DNA of 64,000 nucleotides from Ecdyonurus torrentis (taxonomy: Eukaryota; Arthropoda; Insecta; Ephemeroptera; Heptageniidae): the NCBI GenBank assembly GCA_949318235.1, contig OX439131.1, forward strand, positions 30,801,950-30,865,949. The letters are read 5' to 3'. Shown here piece by piece: positions 1 to 13,563 of the stretch; positions within the stretch are counted from its first letter, which is position 1; the number at the start of each line of letters is the position of its first letter. Position numbers and translations under genes: made by a program. The notes below the pieces were generated by a model. It did no database searches. It worked only from the letters and a program-made list of their open reading frames with translations, and was not told the origin of the DNA.

Positions 1-65
1 AAAAGTAACATTAAAAAACAGGGAATCAACTTGTATAATTTAAGATTAAGTAACCTTCAACTTAA

Positions 66-82
66 CCCCCCCCCCCCCTCCC
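66..82. repeat. C-homopolymer tract
   Basis: Thirteen consecutive C followed by T and CCC. It is a G-tract on the opposite strand. Confidence 0.95.
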
Positions 83-985
83 TGTAACGTATGATGTATG
101 ATGAACAATTTTGTTTTAACGTACGCAATGTAGATATAATAATTAAATTATATAGCAATTACAAATAAAACATTTGTGTATATTCGGAACTATTTTGGTT
201 TTATATAAACTTTTGTCCTAACGAGATTCCTCCGTATAAGTTTATATATATATATATATATATAATTATTCACCCTATACTCTATATAATATAAAGGAAT
301 GCCTTTGCATACAAATGTGGTAAAGAAATGATCAAAGTAAAGTTAAGAGTAATTATTCCAAACATGTAACTCACACTTGTACATAATATTTTATGCATAG
401 TTATGCAGCTCGTTGCAATATTTATATACACCACATGTATCTGATTTGCTTGCACGCCAACTATAACTATCCAAACAAAGAAACCACATAAATTGGTATT
501 TTGTTTTGGTGTGTAAGTGAGTTTCGTTTGTTATACAATAACCAACAATAAGTTCTTCAAAACCACAATAAACTCACAACTTTCCTATAAGTTTTCTATA
601 AAACCACGTGGAATTTTCAGACGTACAGTACTTACGTATACGCTTGCATATTTTAATACCAAGTAAAGGCTTTTGGTTATATCGAGTTGTTGTCTCTCGA
701 TTTAACAAGAAAGCACTTTCATGTGAAAGAGAAATATAACCATAATGGAATTTCTATTGAAATGCACTTTTACTATAATATAGTTTTATAGTTCTAAAAA
801 TAGTTTAGTATTTTTATAGTGTTTTTACAATAATTAATGCTGTTGTGCATTAGAGATTATGATTAATATAGCAGTATCAGATGACAATTATTCTGCTTTA
901 CAAAATTACAATAAATTAAATTAAAAAGTTTAACCCCAATGTGTAAAATTACTCTCTTTAATCTGTTATCTATAAAATTACCTCC

Positions 986-989
<4 letters not shown>

Positions 990-1016
<27 letters not shown>
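990..1016. repeat. (CT)n microsatellite
   Basis: About 13 uninterrupted CT units. Confidence 0.95.
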
Positions 1017-1021
<5 letters not shown>

Positions 1022-3840
1022 TAACATTGGAAATATAGTTCTTGTTCTTTCATATATTTTAAAAAAATCAAATTTTTTTAATGAGAAAAAATATAACAAG
1101 TGCACTCTTCTATTTCTATAATGACAAATTATTTTATAAACATTACTGCAATTCAAATGCCAGTTAATTTAGAATATTATATACCACATTCTATAGAATA
1201 CTTCCAGCTATTTTAATGACATAATTTCTATAAAGTATAATATAGCATAATTTCATAAACTTTTTTATTTTTTGTTGTTGCGATTTTAGTATAATATCTC
1301 AACTCAATGTGAAGTTATTTATATTGCATGGTACACTTATTTCTATAATGATATAGTATTTTCTTTATAATATGCATTATAATACATCATTTAAATTTTA
1401 CATATATAATATACAGTACACATATAGGACAAAATAAGTAAATTCATTTCTATGAAAATTATACATTTATATTATATAATATTTCAGGTCAAAAACTAAT
1501 TTACACGTTATAGAAACGTGACGAGATATACTTATTTTGAATCATTCTTAGCAGTGTACTATTATTTTTTATGCACGTAATATTCTATATAATTTCATCC
1601 CAACACTTTTCTTTTTAACACAAATATTTAGAGCGTGATGAAGTCTATAACGTAGAGTACATCAATTAATTGTAACATTTATATGTAAATCTTGTATTGA
1701 ATTCCTGGAAAATGTTGTTAAAGTTTTTATTATTTATTTAGCTCATATTTATGAACATTATTAGCCAGAGGTTCTCGAAACTTGTTAATACATGTATGAT
1801 TAAACGATTGAATATTTGGAAAAAAAAAAAAAAAAAAAAAACTAATACATATAATGTACTTGTACAGTACATAATAGATATTGGTGAAAATTAAAATGTT
1901 TGTGTGATACTATAACAGGGGAATATTATGTCTATTTTCTCCAACTCTTACTCTTCTCAACCTCCTAAGTTTTAAAAATTGATCTAAAAAGATTATTAAA
2001 AGTTTCAAAAATAAATCAGCAGCTTAAATTTTTAATGAGACATTCATAAATAGCTGCTAAAATATAATAAGATTTTTATATATATACATATATTTCTAAC
2101 TGACTTGAGAAATAATTTAATCTGATTATCATCATCAGACACAGCAAAAGATGAGTCGCTTGAATGAATGTATATAAGAAGCTGTAAAATTACTCACTCT
2201 GTCTCTCATTCAATGTTTTTAATTGGTAGTTAATTTTATATTTCCTTTGTAATAAAGCATGTTCAGTCAACTTTAATTATTAATTTGTTTACTTTTTTTT
2301 TTTGTAATATAGTATTCCCCAGCACGTTATATTATCCCTATTAAAAAAAAATTATATACACATCAATGAAAGGTTACATAATTACCGGTGGAGTAAATAT
2401 GTAGAATATTGATTTAGGTACATTAAATTTATGCATTAATTTCTTGAATCACAACATTATTTTCTCCCTAGCTATATAAATATTTATGTATATTTGTGCG
2501 TGTAAAATAAAGTGTAATTCTAGCTTCATATTTACAATATTTCATCCCCCCCCTCTCTCTCTCTCTCTCTCTCGCTCTGTATTCGTTTACATAAAAAGTT
2601 CATAAATACTCATTCTTTCAAATTATAAAAATGACAAATTAGATACGTGGCAATAAAACAACTTAAAAATTTAAGTACGATATCAAAAAAATAAAGTATA
2701 AGATAAGTATTTTAATCTGAGTAAGAATTTTTACTATACTTCATTTTATACAACTCAACAAGATTAAACATTTTTACCTTTACAAAATGAAATCACGTAA
2801 CCAGTAAAGAGAAGTGCACATTTTATTATATCATTACATTAAAGTACAGTATATTATCATCATGAAGCTTCACGTCTCAATCACATATTATGCATAGTAA
2901 ATTATGTATGTACTGTTACATACATACACAAGTATCAGATAGATTGCACTCACTTAGAGTGTGAAAGTATATTATGTAATATAATATTGTTAGCAGGACA
3001 TGATTATATATTATAGTATTGCTTATTTACTACTTGGTATGCTTAGATTGAAGCAGAAGGGCATCATATATCACGTTCGTTTATAATAGAAAAGTTCATC
3101 ACTTTGTCTGAGATTTTACGTTTCATTATGTCAAACCATACTTCCACTATTTTATAAGTTGAAAAATATTTAATAATATTTCTTAGAAAAATTAAAAGTA
3201 ACACCAAAAAATTTGCACGAAATACATATTTTCTGCATCACATTAACTCAAATTAATGGAGAAAATATGTATATGATACTCAAAAATGTATGTATTTGAT
3301 GGTATTTGGTAAAAAAAAGAGAAGATAATATTGGTTTATTTTTAATATAGGTTTTGTAAACATAAAGCCTTAGTAAAGTTTTTTATAATTATTATTAAAT
3401 ATAATAAACTAATATAGGTTTAAATATATTTGAATATTGATTTTTGTATTAGCATTTCTTAATTAGTGCATTTGTTTTTGTTATATATTAAGGAAATAAT
3501 CAATAAAGAAGACAATTTATATTAATATTTTATTATAATTTATTCAAAGTCTTTAGAAATATGATTTTAACTTAACAATCTGTATAGAAAACTATAATGT
3601 ATTGTTAGTTCTTTTTTTTTTTGCAGCTTTGGTAGTATATTTTTTATATTACTTCGTTGTACTTTAAAGTGATTAAAATCAAAATCAAATGTTTCATTTT
3701 CTATTATATTAGAAATCTTACATTTCAAATAACATTTTGTAATTGAAGTAGCAGTTCGTAGTAGTAACTTCAATGATATGTGATAGAAAATGTTCAACGT
3801 GAAGTTTCAATTGAAAAATATAGATCATCTCTGGGAAAGA

Positions 3841-3847
3841 GGGAGAG

Positions 3848-3902
<55 letters not shown>
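3841..3902. repeat. (GA)n microsatellite, about 60 bp
   Basis: Imperfect GGGA/GAAA start, then a clean GA run. Confidence 0.95.
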
Positions 3903-3905
<3 letters not shown>

Positions 3906-4589
3906 TAAATGCATTATAAATCCACAACATCAACAATTATTGGAAATAACGATCTTATAAACAAGAAGCCGCCTAGATGAGAAAACACAATAAAACTAAA
4001 ATTTGTAACATTCTAAAGTTGTTATAAAAAGCCAAACTCTAACAACAACAACAACAACAACAGGATCCTTCTGGCTATGAAATTAATTTATTATGCATCC
4101 ATGCGTAAATTATGCAAATATTTACAAAGATCGTATACTGTAAACACAGCATGGTTTGCAAATGATGAGAAAAAGCTATAAAATTGAATTTCAGAGAGAG
4201 AGAGAGAGAGAGTAAAACTTTTTAAATAATTTTAAAGCAATGTAATATACAATATATGAAAAAAAAAAAAAACTATATAAAGTGTACATAGAAAACAAAA
4301 TTAAAAAATGAGCAGTCAGAGAGGGCAAGTGTTACAATAAATTTAAAAAATATTAGAGCTTGTGTATGATATAACAATTTTTTCTCATATGAAAAAAAAT
4401 TCTTTATGTATAATTTTTATTTGATCAATTTTTTGAAAAAAATTTACAAATAAAGTTGAAATTCAGACTCCTTTGCACATATCCTCATATCTTAATGTAT
4501 ACAGTATGTAAAAAAAAAATCAATACTTTTATTTCATCTTAAATATAACATAAAGAATTCACCCCCTCATAAAAATATACATACAGTAT

Positions 4590-4592
<3 letters not shown>

Positions 4593-4626
<34 letters not shown>

Positions 4627-4648
4627 AAGAGCAAGAGCAAGAGCAAGA
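4593..4648. repeat. Poly-A followed by (GAGCAA)4 hexamer repeat
   Basis: A 30-base A run leads directly into four GAGCAA units and a partial fifth. The poly-A plus tandem-motif arrangement resembles the 3' tail of a retroposed sequence, but no element body is recognisable upstream. Confidence 0.85.
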
Positions 4649-5561
4649 CAAACCACACACGATTCTAAAGAATAAATTTATTTCATTGAAATTCATCGAG
4701 GCGCAACGTAACCAAATTACGGAGTCAAGTTAGTTGAGGGGGCGAACACGTCATTTCCACGCCTTATACTAATTGACATCCATCAAGGCAACTTTAAAAA
4801 AAAAAAGTTATTTATAAAAATGCTGGTTAATTTAATAAATAATAACAATACATGTCATTAAGTATCATTGTTACATTTTGTTTCTGTAAAGGAAATTATG
4901 ATGCTATATTATATATTATATAAAAAATACTTAATGACATTTTAAAAGGGAAGTTCGTATTTAATTTTAAATTCTTTATAAATGATATAATGTAAATATA
5001 AACTGTTTCAATGTTTTAAACGTTATATCATAAATTAAAAAATAAATAAGTGAAAAAAATGGGCACTTTATTTGTACATTACTTACGATTTTTCTTTATT
5101 TATCGCGTACTTTCCAAGTCGTTCCAATATTATAACATAACAATTTATAAAACAAGTTGCGCATACGATTTTTTTGTCTCATGTATATGATTATTTTACT
5201 TTAATACAAAACTAATTAAGAAATAGAATAGTCACTGCTAAGTGAAATTAATTCAACAAATTTTTGTTTAAAATTCAATTTATATTTTGAATAAAATGCA
5301 ATTAAATAATCAATTATATATAAAAAAGATACAATGAAAAGTATTAATATATCACTTTAAATTAACAAAATGTTGGCAATTTTCCATCTGTATAACTAGT
5401 TTATTTTTTTTATTTTTTTATTTTTGGTTATATACTATACATTATTGATTTAATGTAGTTACTAACACTATATATATATACTAATTTACTAAATGAGAGA
5501 AAGTAAAAAAATGTTCAGTCAGTAAATGTATAGTGAAAATATGTAAATTAGTATTTATATT

Positions 5562-5584
5562 TCTCTCTCTCTCTCTCTCTCTCT
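5562..5584. repeat. (CT)n microsatellite
   Basis: About 11 CT units. Confidence 0.93.
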
Positions 5585-5801
5585 AGCTATTTCATCAATC
5601 GAGAAAGAGAAATGTTTTTTATTAAGTGGTGCAGAAAAATTTAGGGAGATATTCATATAAGGGATAAAAGAGACAGTGAAAAAAAGAGAGACAGAGAGAG
5701 ATGAAAATATTCAATTAAAATTTGTATGCTTTTTTAAATCACAAATGATTTGTATTTTGATTATAAATATGCTTCATTATTCAAGTGCTTAAATGAATTT
5801 C

Positions 5802-5830
<29 letters not shown>
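5802..5830. repeat. Poly-A tract
   Basis: 29 consecutive A; a second run of about 27 A lies at 5939-5965. Confidence 0.93.
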
Positions 5831-5832
<2 letters not shown>

Positions 5833-5938
5833 AATATTAATTTCTTTCTTTGTATAATATCTATATATTTTTTTAAAATACATAGCATATTGAAATGTTG
5901 AGTAAAAAATATGAATCATACACAAGCTTCACAAAAGC

Positions 5939-5969
<31 letters not shown>

Positions 5970-6439
5970 CGTTGAATGCACAAAGAAAAATTGGTCACGT
6001 CACAACAAAAGAAAGAAAGGGGAAGCGATGTAACTTTTTAGGGCTATAGCAACATGTCGACAATAGGAAAATCAAATGTTCTTTCTGTCTTTTGTGTGTA
6101 CATATATAAAATATCTAAACATTGCATGAAACAGAATAGTATAAATGAACCAGTGTAGAGAGAAAGAGAAAAGGGGTGAAATTTATACAGATTTTGTCAG
6201 TCGTTTAAATTGCCATGAAATGAGACAAATTTAAGTAAGCCCCTATTTTCCCCTTACTTTATGAGTTAAAATAATAAATTATATTAATTTAGTTGATAAT
6301 ATTATAATTTACTTCACTCTAATTTTTAAATATTATGTAAATGATAATGTTTTTTTTTCTTTTTTAATAAAGTGTTATAAATATTGACAAGAAATTTATA
6401 TTAAATTTGTATTTCTAACTCTTCCATTCATTTTCAGTA

Positions 6440-6922
6440 GAAGACTTGCAAAAGTAGGTTTAGTTTAAGGATAAAATAAATAAACTCACAGCTCAAAAAT
6501 ATACTAACAAAGTGCTAGCAGACGACTTTGTGTTCCTGTCTCAATTTAACATGCTTTCTTATGGAGCAATGAAGCAACTATAACTTCAGTTAAATTTATT
6601 TCTCGGAGTTGAAATTTTTATTGTAGCTTACTGAACCTCAACGTTTATGTTTTCCTGGATGTCAATCAGCTTGGTTACAAATTATTATTTTCACCCAATT
6701 GACTTCAAATTCAGAAAAACAAAAGCTTAAAGGCTCAGCAAGCTACTGTAAAAACTTAAGCTCTGTGAAATAATTCTAACTCAAGTTATAGCTGCTTCAT
6801 TCCCCCATAAGAAAGCATGTTAAATCAAGACAGGAACACAAAGTCGTCTGCTAGCACTTTGTTAGTATTGTTGAGCTGAGAGCTTGTTTATTTTCTCACT
6901 AAACCTACTTTTGCAAGTCTTC
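6440..6922. mobile_element. Foldback (MITE-like) element with long terminal inverted repeats and TA flanks
   Basis: The two ends are inverted copies that start GAAGACTTGCAAAAGTAGG and are flanked by TA at 6438-6439 and 6923-6924. Homology between the arms runs inward for well over 150 bp, including the shared blocks GTGCTAGCAGACGACTTTGT and AACATGCTTTCTTATGG. The two halves remain recognisable almost to the centre, so the unit is nearly one large hairpin of ~480 bp. It has no transposase frame. TA duplication is the hallmark of Tc1/mariner-mobilised elements (established); assignment to that superfamily is inference. Confidence 0.85.
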
Positions 6923-7555
6923 TATTACATAAAATACACTTTATAGCATAGAAATCATATTAATTATACGACGTTTTTTTTATTCATAAATAAAGTGAAT
7001 TACAAATAATGGAATAATGTACATTTAAAAAAAAAATGAAATTTGAATTTTCTTGTCGTAATGTATTTTTATATTACATTCATATACCGTACAGAGTGTA
7101 AAAAAAAAAAAAATTAATACTCTATTTATAAACTTGTATAATATTAAAGTAATATTTTCATATCAAATACTTTACATATCACTTGTCATGTAATATATAT
7201 TTACAGATAACTGAGTTGTTTTTATTTTTTCTTTCTCTTATTAAACAATATATATTATGAAGAAGTATCTTTTTCTATGATAAATTTTATTATTTTCATA
7301 ATATCAAGTATATAAATATGAAGTTTAGAATTTTGTTACATGAGTTATCACACGATATGATGAATGTAATATAACTGCATGCATGTTATAAAGTGTTTTA
7401 TATTTTTCATATTCAGCATGAACGGAAAGAAGCACAATGTTTTACATTTCTTAGCCTTGTTAATTTCAAATATTTACTAATAATTATGTTTGAAATTAAA
7501 ATATCATCATGTAATAGCAAAATAAATAAATAATACAGAATAATATAAAAAAGTG

Positions 7556-7557
<2 letters not shown>

Positions 7558-7635
<78 letters not shown>
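7558..7635. repeat. (AT)n microsatellite, about 78 bp
   Basis: An uninterrupted TA dinucleotide run ends about 18 bp before a foldback element. It is self-complementary and prone to cruciform formation and length change. Confidence 0.97.
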
Positions 7636-7637
<2 letters not shown>

Positions 7638-7653
7638 TTTGGCTAATTTTAAA

Positions 7654-8050
7654 GCCCTTGTCAACTTACTTTTTTATCATTTAGAATACTAGACTGATAA
7701 TTACCATACCTTATTATCCATGAATTAGACACCATCACGTTGATTTTGTATTTATTTTCATTTATTTTCCTTTTTGCGGTTATATCACGTATCTGATGTC
7801 ACAATGTACCGATGGGGCCGTGATAAGGGTAAAGAACTTGAGGGAAGGGCTTAAGTTTATCACGTGACCAGAGCGGTGACTGTGATTGGCGTTGGTACAT
7901 TTTGACGTCAGATACGTGATTTAACCGCAAAAAGGAAAATAAACGAAAATAAATACAAAATCAACCTAATGGTGTCTAATTCATGGATAATAAGGTATGG
8001 TAATTATCATTCTAGTATTCTAAATGATAAAAAAGTAAGTTGACAAGGGC
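7654..8050. mobile_element. Young foldback MITE with ~158-bp near-identical arms and TAAA target duplication
   Basis: The terminal inverted repeats begin GCCCTTGTCAACTTAC and run about 158 bp on each side (7654-7810 and 7894-8050). I count only about six to eight differences, roughly 95% identity. TAAA directly flanks both ends (7650-7653 and 8051-8054), consistent with a 4-bp target duplication. A ~83-bp unique centre contains CACGTG and a second GGGCTTAAG-like motif. The right arm holds TGACGTCA, which has decayed to TGATGTCA in the left arm. There is no coding capacity. High arm identity suggests recent insertion. The superfamily is not identifiable from the ends alone. Confidence 0.9.
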
Positions 8051-9470
8051 TAAAAAATTATGTCCACAGGCAGGCATAAAATACATTCTTATATAGAAAC
8101 ATTATTAGTTTGCATTGGATCTATATTATTTAAATATTTTTGATAAATTGTAGATAGTATTTTGAGGTAAAAAAATATATTGCAAGTAAAATTCTAATTT
8201 AAACATATAAATATTTATTTTTACATATTATTTTAACTGTTTAAATACAGTGCTAATATTATATAAACATGTATAATTATACGCGTATGCTTGATTTTTT
8301 TATGTGAAGCAGCAAAAATTAGGCAATAAAATCTTACAAAAAACACAGTTCATATTTATATTTTTTATCATTTCAGTGGTAAAAATTACTTTAGAAAACA
8401 AAATATCCCATTTTATTGATAATGCAAAACATTTTGAAATGAAAATTTTAGTATATTTGAAAAAAGTAAGTTTGATACAGCTGCTTTTTTTTATTAGAAA
8501 TATTTAATAATATTAGGTATCTATAAAATGATGGTAAAATATATATTATAGTTTTTTATTAATCTTCGTTAGTTTTATACACTTCATAATATATACTTTT
8601 ACTTTTTGTTTGTAAGCGTGACCAACGCAAGTGTTTTTATTTTATTTTTCTTTTTTAACCTATAACCCTTGAGAGAAAAAGTTACAACAAGAGCAATAAA
8701 AAATATCCAATAAAAGCAAGGAGTAGTTACGTATATAGCAAGAAGAAGGAACGAGTTAAAAAGATTGGCATGGTATGGGGGAGTTTATTGAATATTGCCT
8801 AAAGCAAAAATATAAAAATCGTGAAGACGTGAACTTTTGGTATCACGGAACCAAAGTATCTACAATATGAACTCAAATTTTTTACAAAACTTAAAGAACA
8901 CGTAAAATATAAATAATATAAAAATAATATAAAAGTGTTATAAAAAAATATTTAAAATTGATTTCATTTCGAATGATTTTTTGGTCGTTTTCTTTGTCTT
9001 ATGATATAGTAACTTTATAATGTTTGCTTGAAAAAAAGCATAATATAAATTTAAATAATATTTTAATGAAATTTTCTGTTTTAAGCAAGTTTTTATTACT
9101 TTTTCGTTGTATTTATAAAGAATCCTTCAAAAATTATAATATTTTGCAATGCGATTAAGTACCAGAGTACTATCAAATCAGAGAAAGAAAATCATGAAAA
9201 TAGAGAAAGAAATATAAGTAAAATGTACGTTCAGTAACTTTGTTTACTTGTTCGTTTCTTTTTCCATTAATGTTTAAAAAAAAAAAAAAAAAAAAAATTA
9301 TTGTAATATAATATTTTATTTTATATTGTAAAAATTGAAATATCTTAATGAAAATGTTGAGACTTTAAAATATAAAAGAATTTATTTATTTATTTTCTAC
9401 ATTTTATTAATTGTGCTGTCTATGCAAAAGCTGATTACTAACAGCATAATCGAGCTCCGACTAATAAGCT

Positions 9471-9472
<2 letters not shown>

Positions 9473-9542
<70 letters not shown>
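9473..9542. repeat. (CT)n microsatellite, about 70 bp
   Basis: An uninterrupted CT run. Confidence 0.97.
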
Positions 9543-9543
<1 letters not shown>

Positions 9544-12538
9544 AGTTAATTGTCGTCATAAATTGCGCTAAAGGATTTGTGACCAGCCAAGTTACGAGCA
9601 AAGAGCGGATGGATAGAGATGTTAATCCCAGCTCTCCTTCTTCTTCTTCTTATACTTCTTCTCACAGACAATATTACAATGTTCAACTAACTATAAAATT
9701 ATATCTCTGCTTGCTATATAATGCTGTGTTGCTGTTGCTGTAGCTTAGTTATTATTATTATATAATATTATATACACTATAATAATATAGAGAATATAAA
9801 CTTTTAAACAAAAAGGAAATTACTTAAAGTTGTAACAAGAACACAGATGCTTTGGCTTTATTTTGTAGATCAACATTAAATTTTGCAATCAGGAACTATA
9901 TTATACTTCTTGTAAATACCTTTAATCCTTCTTTAATAATTTCGCACTTAACTTTTATATGATAAATGTTTGTTGTTTATGTTGTTTTTCTTAAGAAAAA
10001 TGTTACTGAAAATTTTAATGTTATGTCTTAATATTTGCACCTACTTTTTTTATATTAGCAGTTTAGTAAAAGAATATTTTAAAGCTGTATTTTCAATTCT
10101 AAGAATGTACTTGAGCTCAAGAACTTATTGCAGTTATAATAGTTTGTTATTAAAATTATAATAACCATGCATCACTGTTACAAAAATATTCTTACTTCTA
10201 AAACTACTTCCAACATTTACACTCCCACATACATTTTCAAGCGTATACATAAATAAAATTTGATTTGTTTGAGAATATATATCAAAATAAAATTTTAAAT
10301 TATTTACTTCTATCACATAATAACAAATTCAATCAATTTAATTAATATAAATGATGGCAAATCATAAAATATTTATTTAACTATATACAAAATTTAATAT
10401 GACATTGAATTGAATAATATATAAAGGAAAATTTTGATTGAAATATTAAATTCTATTTTCAATACGATAATAATAATAATAATATAAAATATAAAAATGT
10501 TTATATGTCTAACAAAAACAAACTCTGAATCAATAAATATAAAGTTGTTATTTAATAAAATTATTGGTACGTGAGTTTGGTGAAGGGCAAGTACATTTGT
10601 TTGCGTTACTACTTGAGTAGCTTGCTGCACGAACGGTGACATAAAATCCAAACAAATCACCCCTCTCTTCCCAACCTCCCCATACTCTTATAAACCATAA
10701 TTCATATTTTCCCTACTCAACCAAAACCAACAATGATTTATATTTCCTTCTTCAAGTCAAAATGTTTTATTACTTAAAAATGAAATAAATATAAAAATAA
10801 AGATATCTATAAAATAAAATTATTTTATGTGAAAACATCGGCTTTAACCGTATAATAATATTAAAAGAAGAAAAAAAAAAATTTTTTTTTCAAAATTTTC
10901 TTTTATTTAGTTAAAAATGTAGCCTGACTTACATGAATTAATTTTTATCTTATATACTATAAGGGATCAGCAGCAACTTTACTCTTATTTTGTATTCTTT
11001 TAAAGTCATCGTAGTGGGTTTAAATTCATTAATCATTTAATAAAAAATGAACGAAGACAGAGAGATTTGACAAAATTTATCTTAACTAAAAGGGATCACG
11101 CGAGTGATTATTTTTTATTATTTAACGTAGGTGGCTTTTGATTGGAAATATATGACGTTCCTGTGACGTCAATTGCTATCTATATACACCAAAAAACAAA
11201 TTTTTTAAATTTCATCATCACGTATTATTCATTTAAAACAAACGTTAAACTGTCAATATGAATTAGTATCAAATGGATAAATTAACATAGACAATTTGAA
11301 AAATAATTATATATAATTGATAACTAATATAATTAATCATGATTTATACAAACATTTTATAGTAATTAACAAAGATAATTACTCATCAGGTGTTTTGAAT
11401 ATCTATAATAAAAAAAAGTAGCCAATAAAAATAGTTTTAGTTTTAAGTCTCGAACATAAAAATCGTATATACGGATAGTAATATAATTCTATAACGTGAT
11501 GACCAGGGTAACGATTTTTTCAATTCAACTTTTTTTTTTTTACGGTGATAAAAGAAGAAAGTAATAGATAAACATTGCGTTTATTTTCACTTCTTCTATA
11601 CAGTGACTTTGGTTAAATTGTAGTTATTACTGAAACGCCTACGCTTTTATAAGTAAATTATTAATGAAACAAAGTTACTGTATAATGCAACGGTTTAGAA
11701 AGTGCGGTGGATATATACATACATACATGGATAAACCACCTGAAACCCACGCAATTTTGAACCTACGCAAAACTCAATAATATAATACCACAAAATAATA
11801 GTAGTACAGTACATCAAACTGTATATAACTATAAATAGTAGTATAGTCATGCATTTTTCAATGTGCTATACATACATTTGTGTATGTCAGTAATTTGAGT
11901 CGTATATTATACAAGAGAATTTTGCCAAGTCATTTCCAATACGTAAATCATGAAAATCTAATGCATGTGTTTGGAATTCTAAGTACTATATATTCTATTC
12001 AATTTAAGCAAGATTTGTATCCACCTATAGATAATTATATACAAACATTAACATTGCATTAAATGTCAGTTTGATTTCAAAACTGTGAGTACGATGAATA
12101 TCACGGATTATTATATATATGAATATTTAACAGATGAGAAAGAATTTTCTACTCATTTCATATAAAATCAAAATATTTGTTTGTTTTCTCAAGACAATTC
12201 AGATACATTTTAGAGACAAAATAAGACACAAATGTTGCTATACATAATATATAAAATAATATATTCCAAAAAATCCAGTTACTTTGTTTTATAATTTATT
12301 GATGTTCTATAAATTTAATAGTAAAAAATTTGTATTTTTAATAATCAAAAACGTGGACTCATTCGAAGCCTAGACTTTGTCATTGTATTTAAAAAAATCA
12401 AATGTTATCTTTATATTATTTATTAAAAGTTTACTAATAAAATTTTACTAATACTAGGTACTATATAATAAAGAATATAACATTAGGAATTAATCATACA
12501 ATAAATTGTTAATAATGCTGATATAGGATATTAACTAA

Positions 12539-12540
<2 letters not shown>

Positions 12541-12570
<30 letters not shown>
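12541..12570. repeat. Poly-A tract
   Basis: 30 consecutive A. Confidence 0.93.
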
Positions 12571-12573
<3 letters not shown>

Positions 12574-13506
12574 AACGAAATAAATAAAATAATAATAATT
12601 TTTAATAAAATAAAATAATCCGTAACAATCACTCGTAACACGTCACAAAATTGTATTGTACTACAGCTATTGTGAGAAAACTAATATAATGAAATACTGA
12701 TGGTTCTTTAGAGCAAAAATAATTAAACTCATTCTTTTATTGTCTTGAATCAAAGTCTATCATCTAACCATGGCAGAGGCCCTTTTGACTGGTTCACAAT
12801 ATTTACAATTTCTGCACCAATTATCATACAAGTCTATTAATGTAATACTGCAAAATCAATCGCGCATTTTTTTTAAATACAAACAAAGTTACAACATAAA
12901 ATAAAAAATACTTTTTATACAGTCAATACTTTTTTTTTAGCATGCATTAATACATTTTTATAATACACTTAAATATTTATTCAAAAGAGTAAAATAGTTT
13001 TTTTTTTTTTTTTATTTATTTGGAAAACTTTTGTTCCACTAGTTTAGGTTTTTTAAATGTTGCAGTATATTTTTATTTTATATAAAAGTACATTTTTTTA
13101 ATAAAAAAAAAAATAAAAAGAAGTCCATGAACCCTGATTACACTGACCTACCATAGTTACCATGAAATAAACAATCTCAATTTAGTATATTATACTTAAA
13201 TTTGTTCTTGAAAATCTATCAGTTTCTTATTATAAATAATACATTTTATCAAATTTTCTATACAAATGCTCATTTTAACATATTGAAGAATTTATTAAAA
13301 ATGGAATTACATGTAGCACGAAATACAAAGTTATTTTAATGTAAACAAAAAATAATATAATATATAAAGCAGAGGATAAACTTTTTATATAAGGAATTTA
13401 TATTGGCTACAAAAAGTCGCAAATATGCTAAGCCGATGAACTTGCGTAATTTATGTTGATAAATACATTGCTTAAGGAAATTGAAAATAATAAAAAATGA
13501 TAATTT

Positions 13507-13507
<1 letters not shown>

Positions 13508-13561
<54 letters not shown>
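13508..13561. repeat. Long poly-A tract, about 54 bp
   Basis: The longest A homopolymer in the window. Confidence 0.95.

Positions 13562-13563
<2 letters not shown>

Larger units (their letters stand above)
1..6437. other. AT-rich noncoding DNA with microsatellites
   Basis: I find no reading frame with coding character. The stretch holds a C-tract (66-82) and a series of CT/GA, CAA and poly-A repeats, which are listed separately when long. A 13-bp inverted pair (TGTCATTAAGTAT at 4853-4865 and its complement at 4927-4939) may be a remnant foldback. A somewhat GC-richer patch at 4695-4790 has no convincing frame or splice sites. Confidence 0.6.

Noticed and set aside
3718..3936. Open frame with Leu-Ser run
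   Set aside because: It is a translation of the (GA)n repeat on the minus strand, with no coding signal outside the repeat. The same holds for Ser-Leu, Arg-Glu, Tyr-Ile and Cys-Val frames at 7413, 9335, 14381, 19515, 22548, 22716, 31636, 37023, 39530, 44997, 50028, 56756 and 60696.
10394..10660. 88-codon minus-strand frame with a GC-richer start
   Set aside because: Only the first 35 codons have mixed composition; the rest is Ile/Phe-rich AT translation. The GTACCA near 10570 is a poor donor.
12770..12904. 44-codon frame starting in a strong context (aaccATGGcag)
   Set aside because: It is short, turns AT-driven after 20 codons, has no domain or splice partner, and is expected by chance somewhere in 64 kb.
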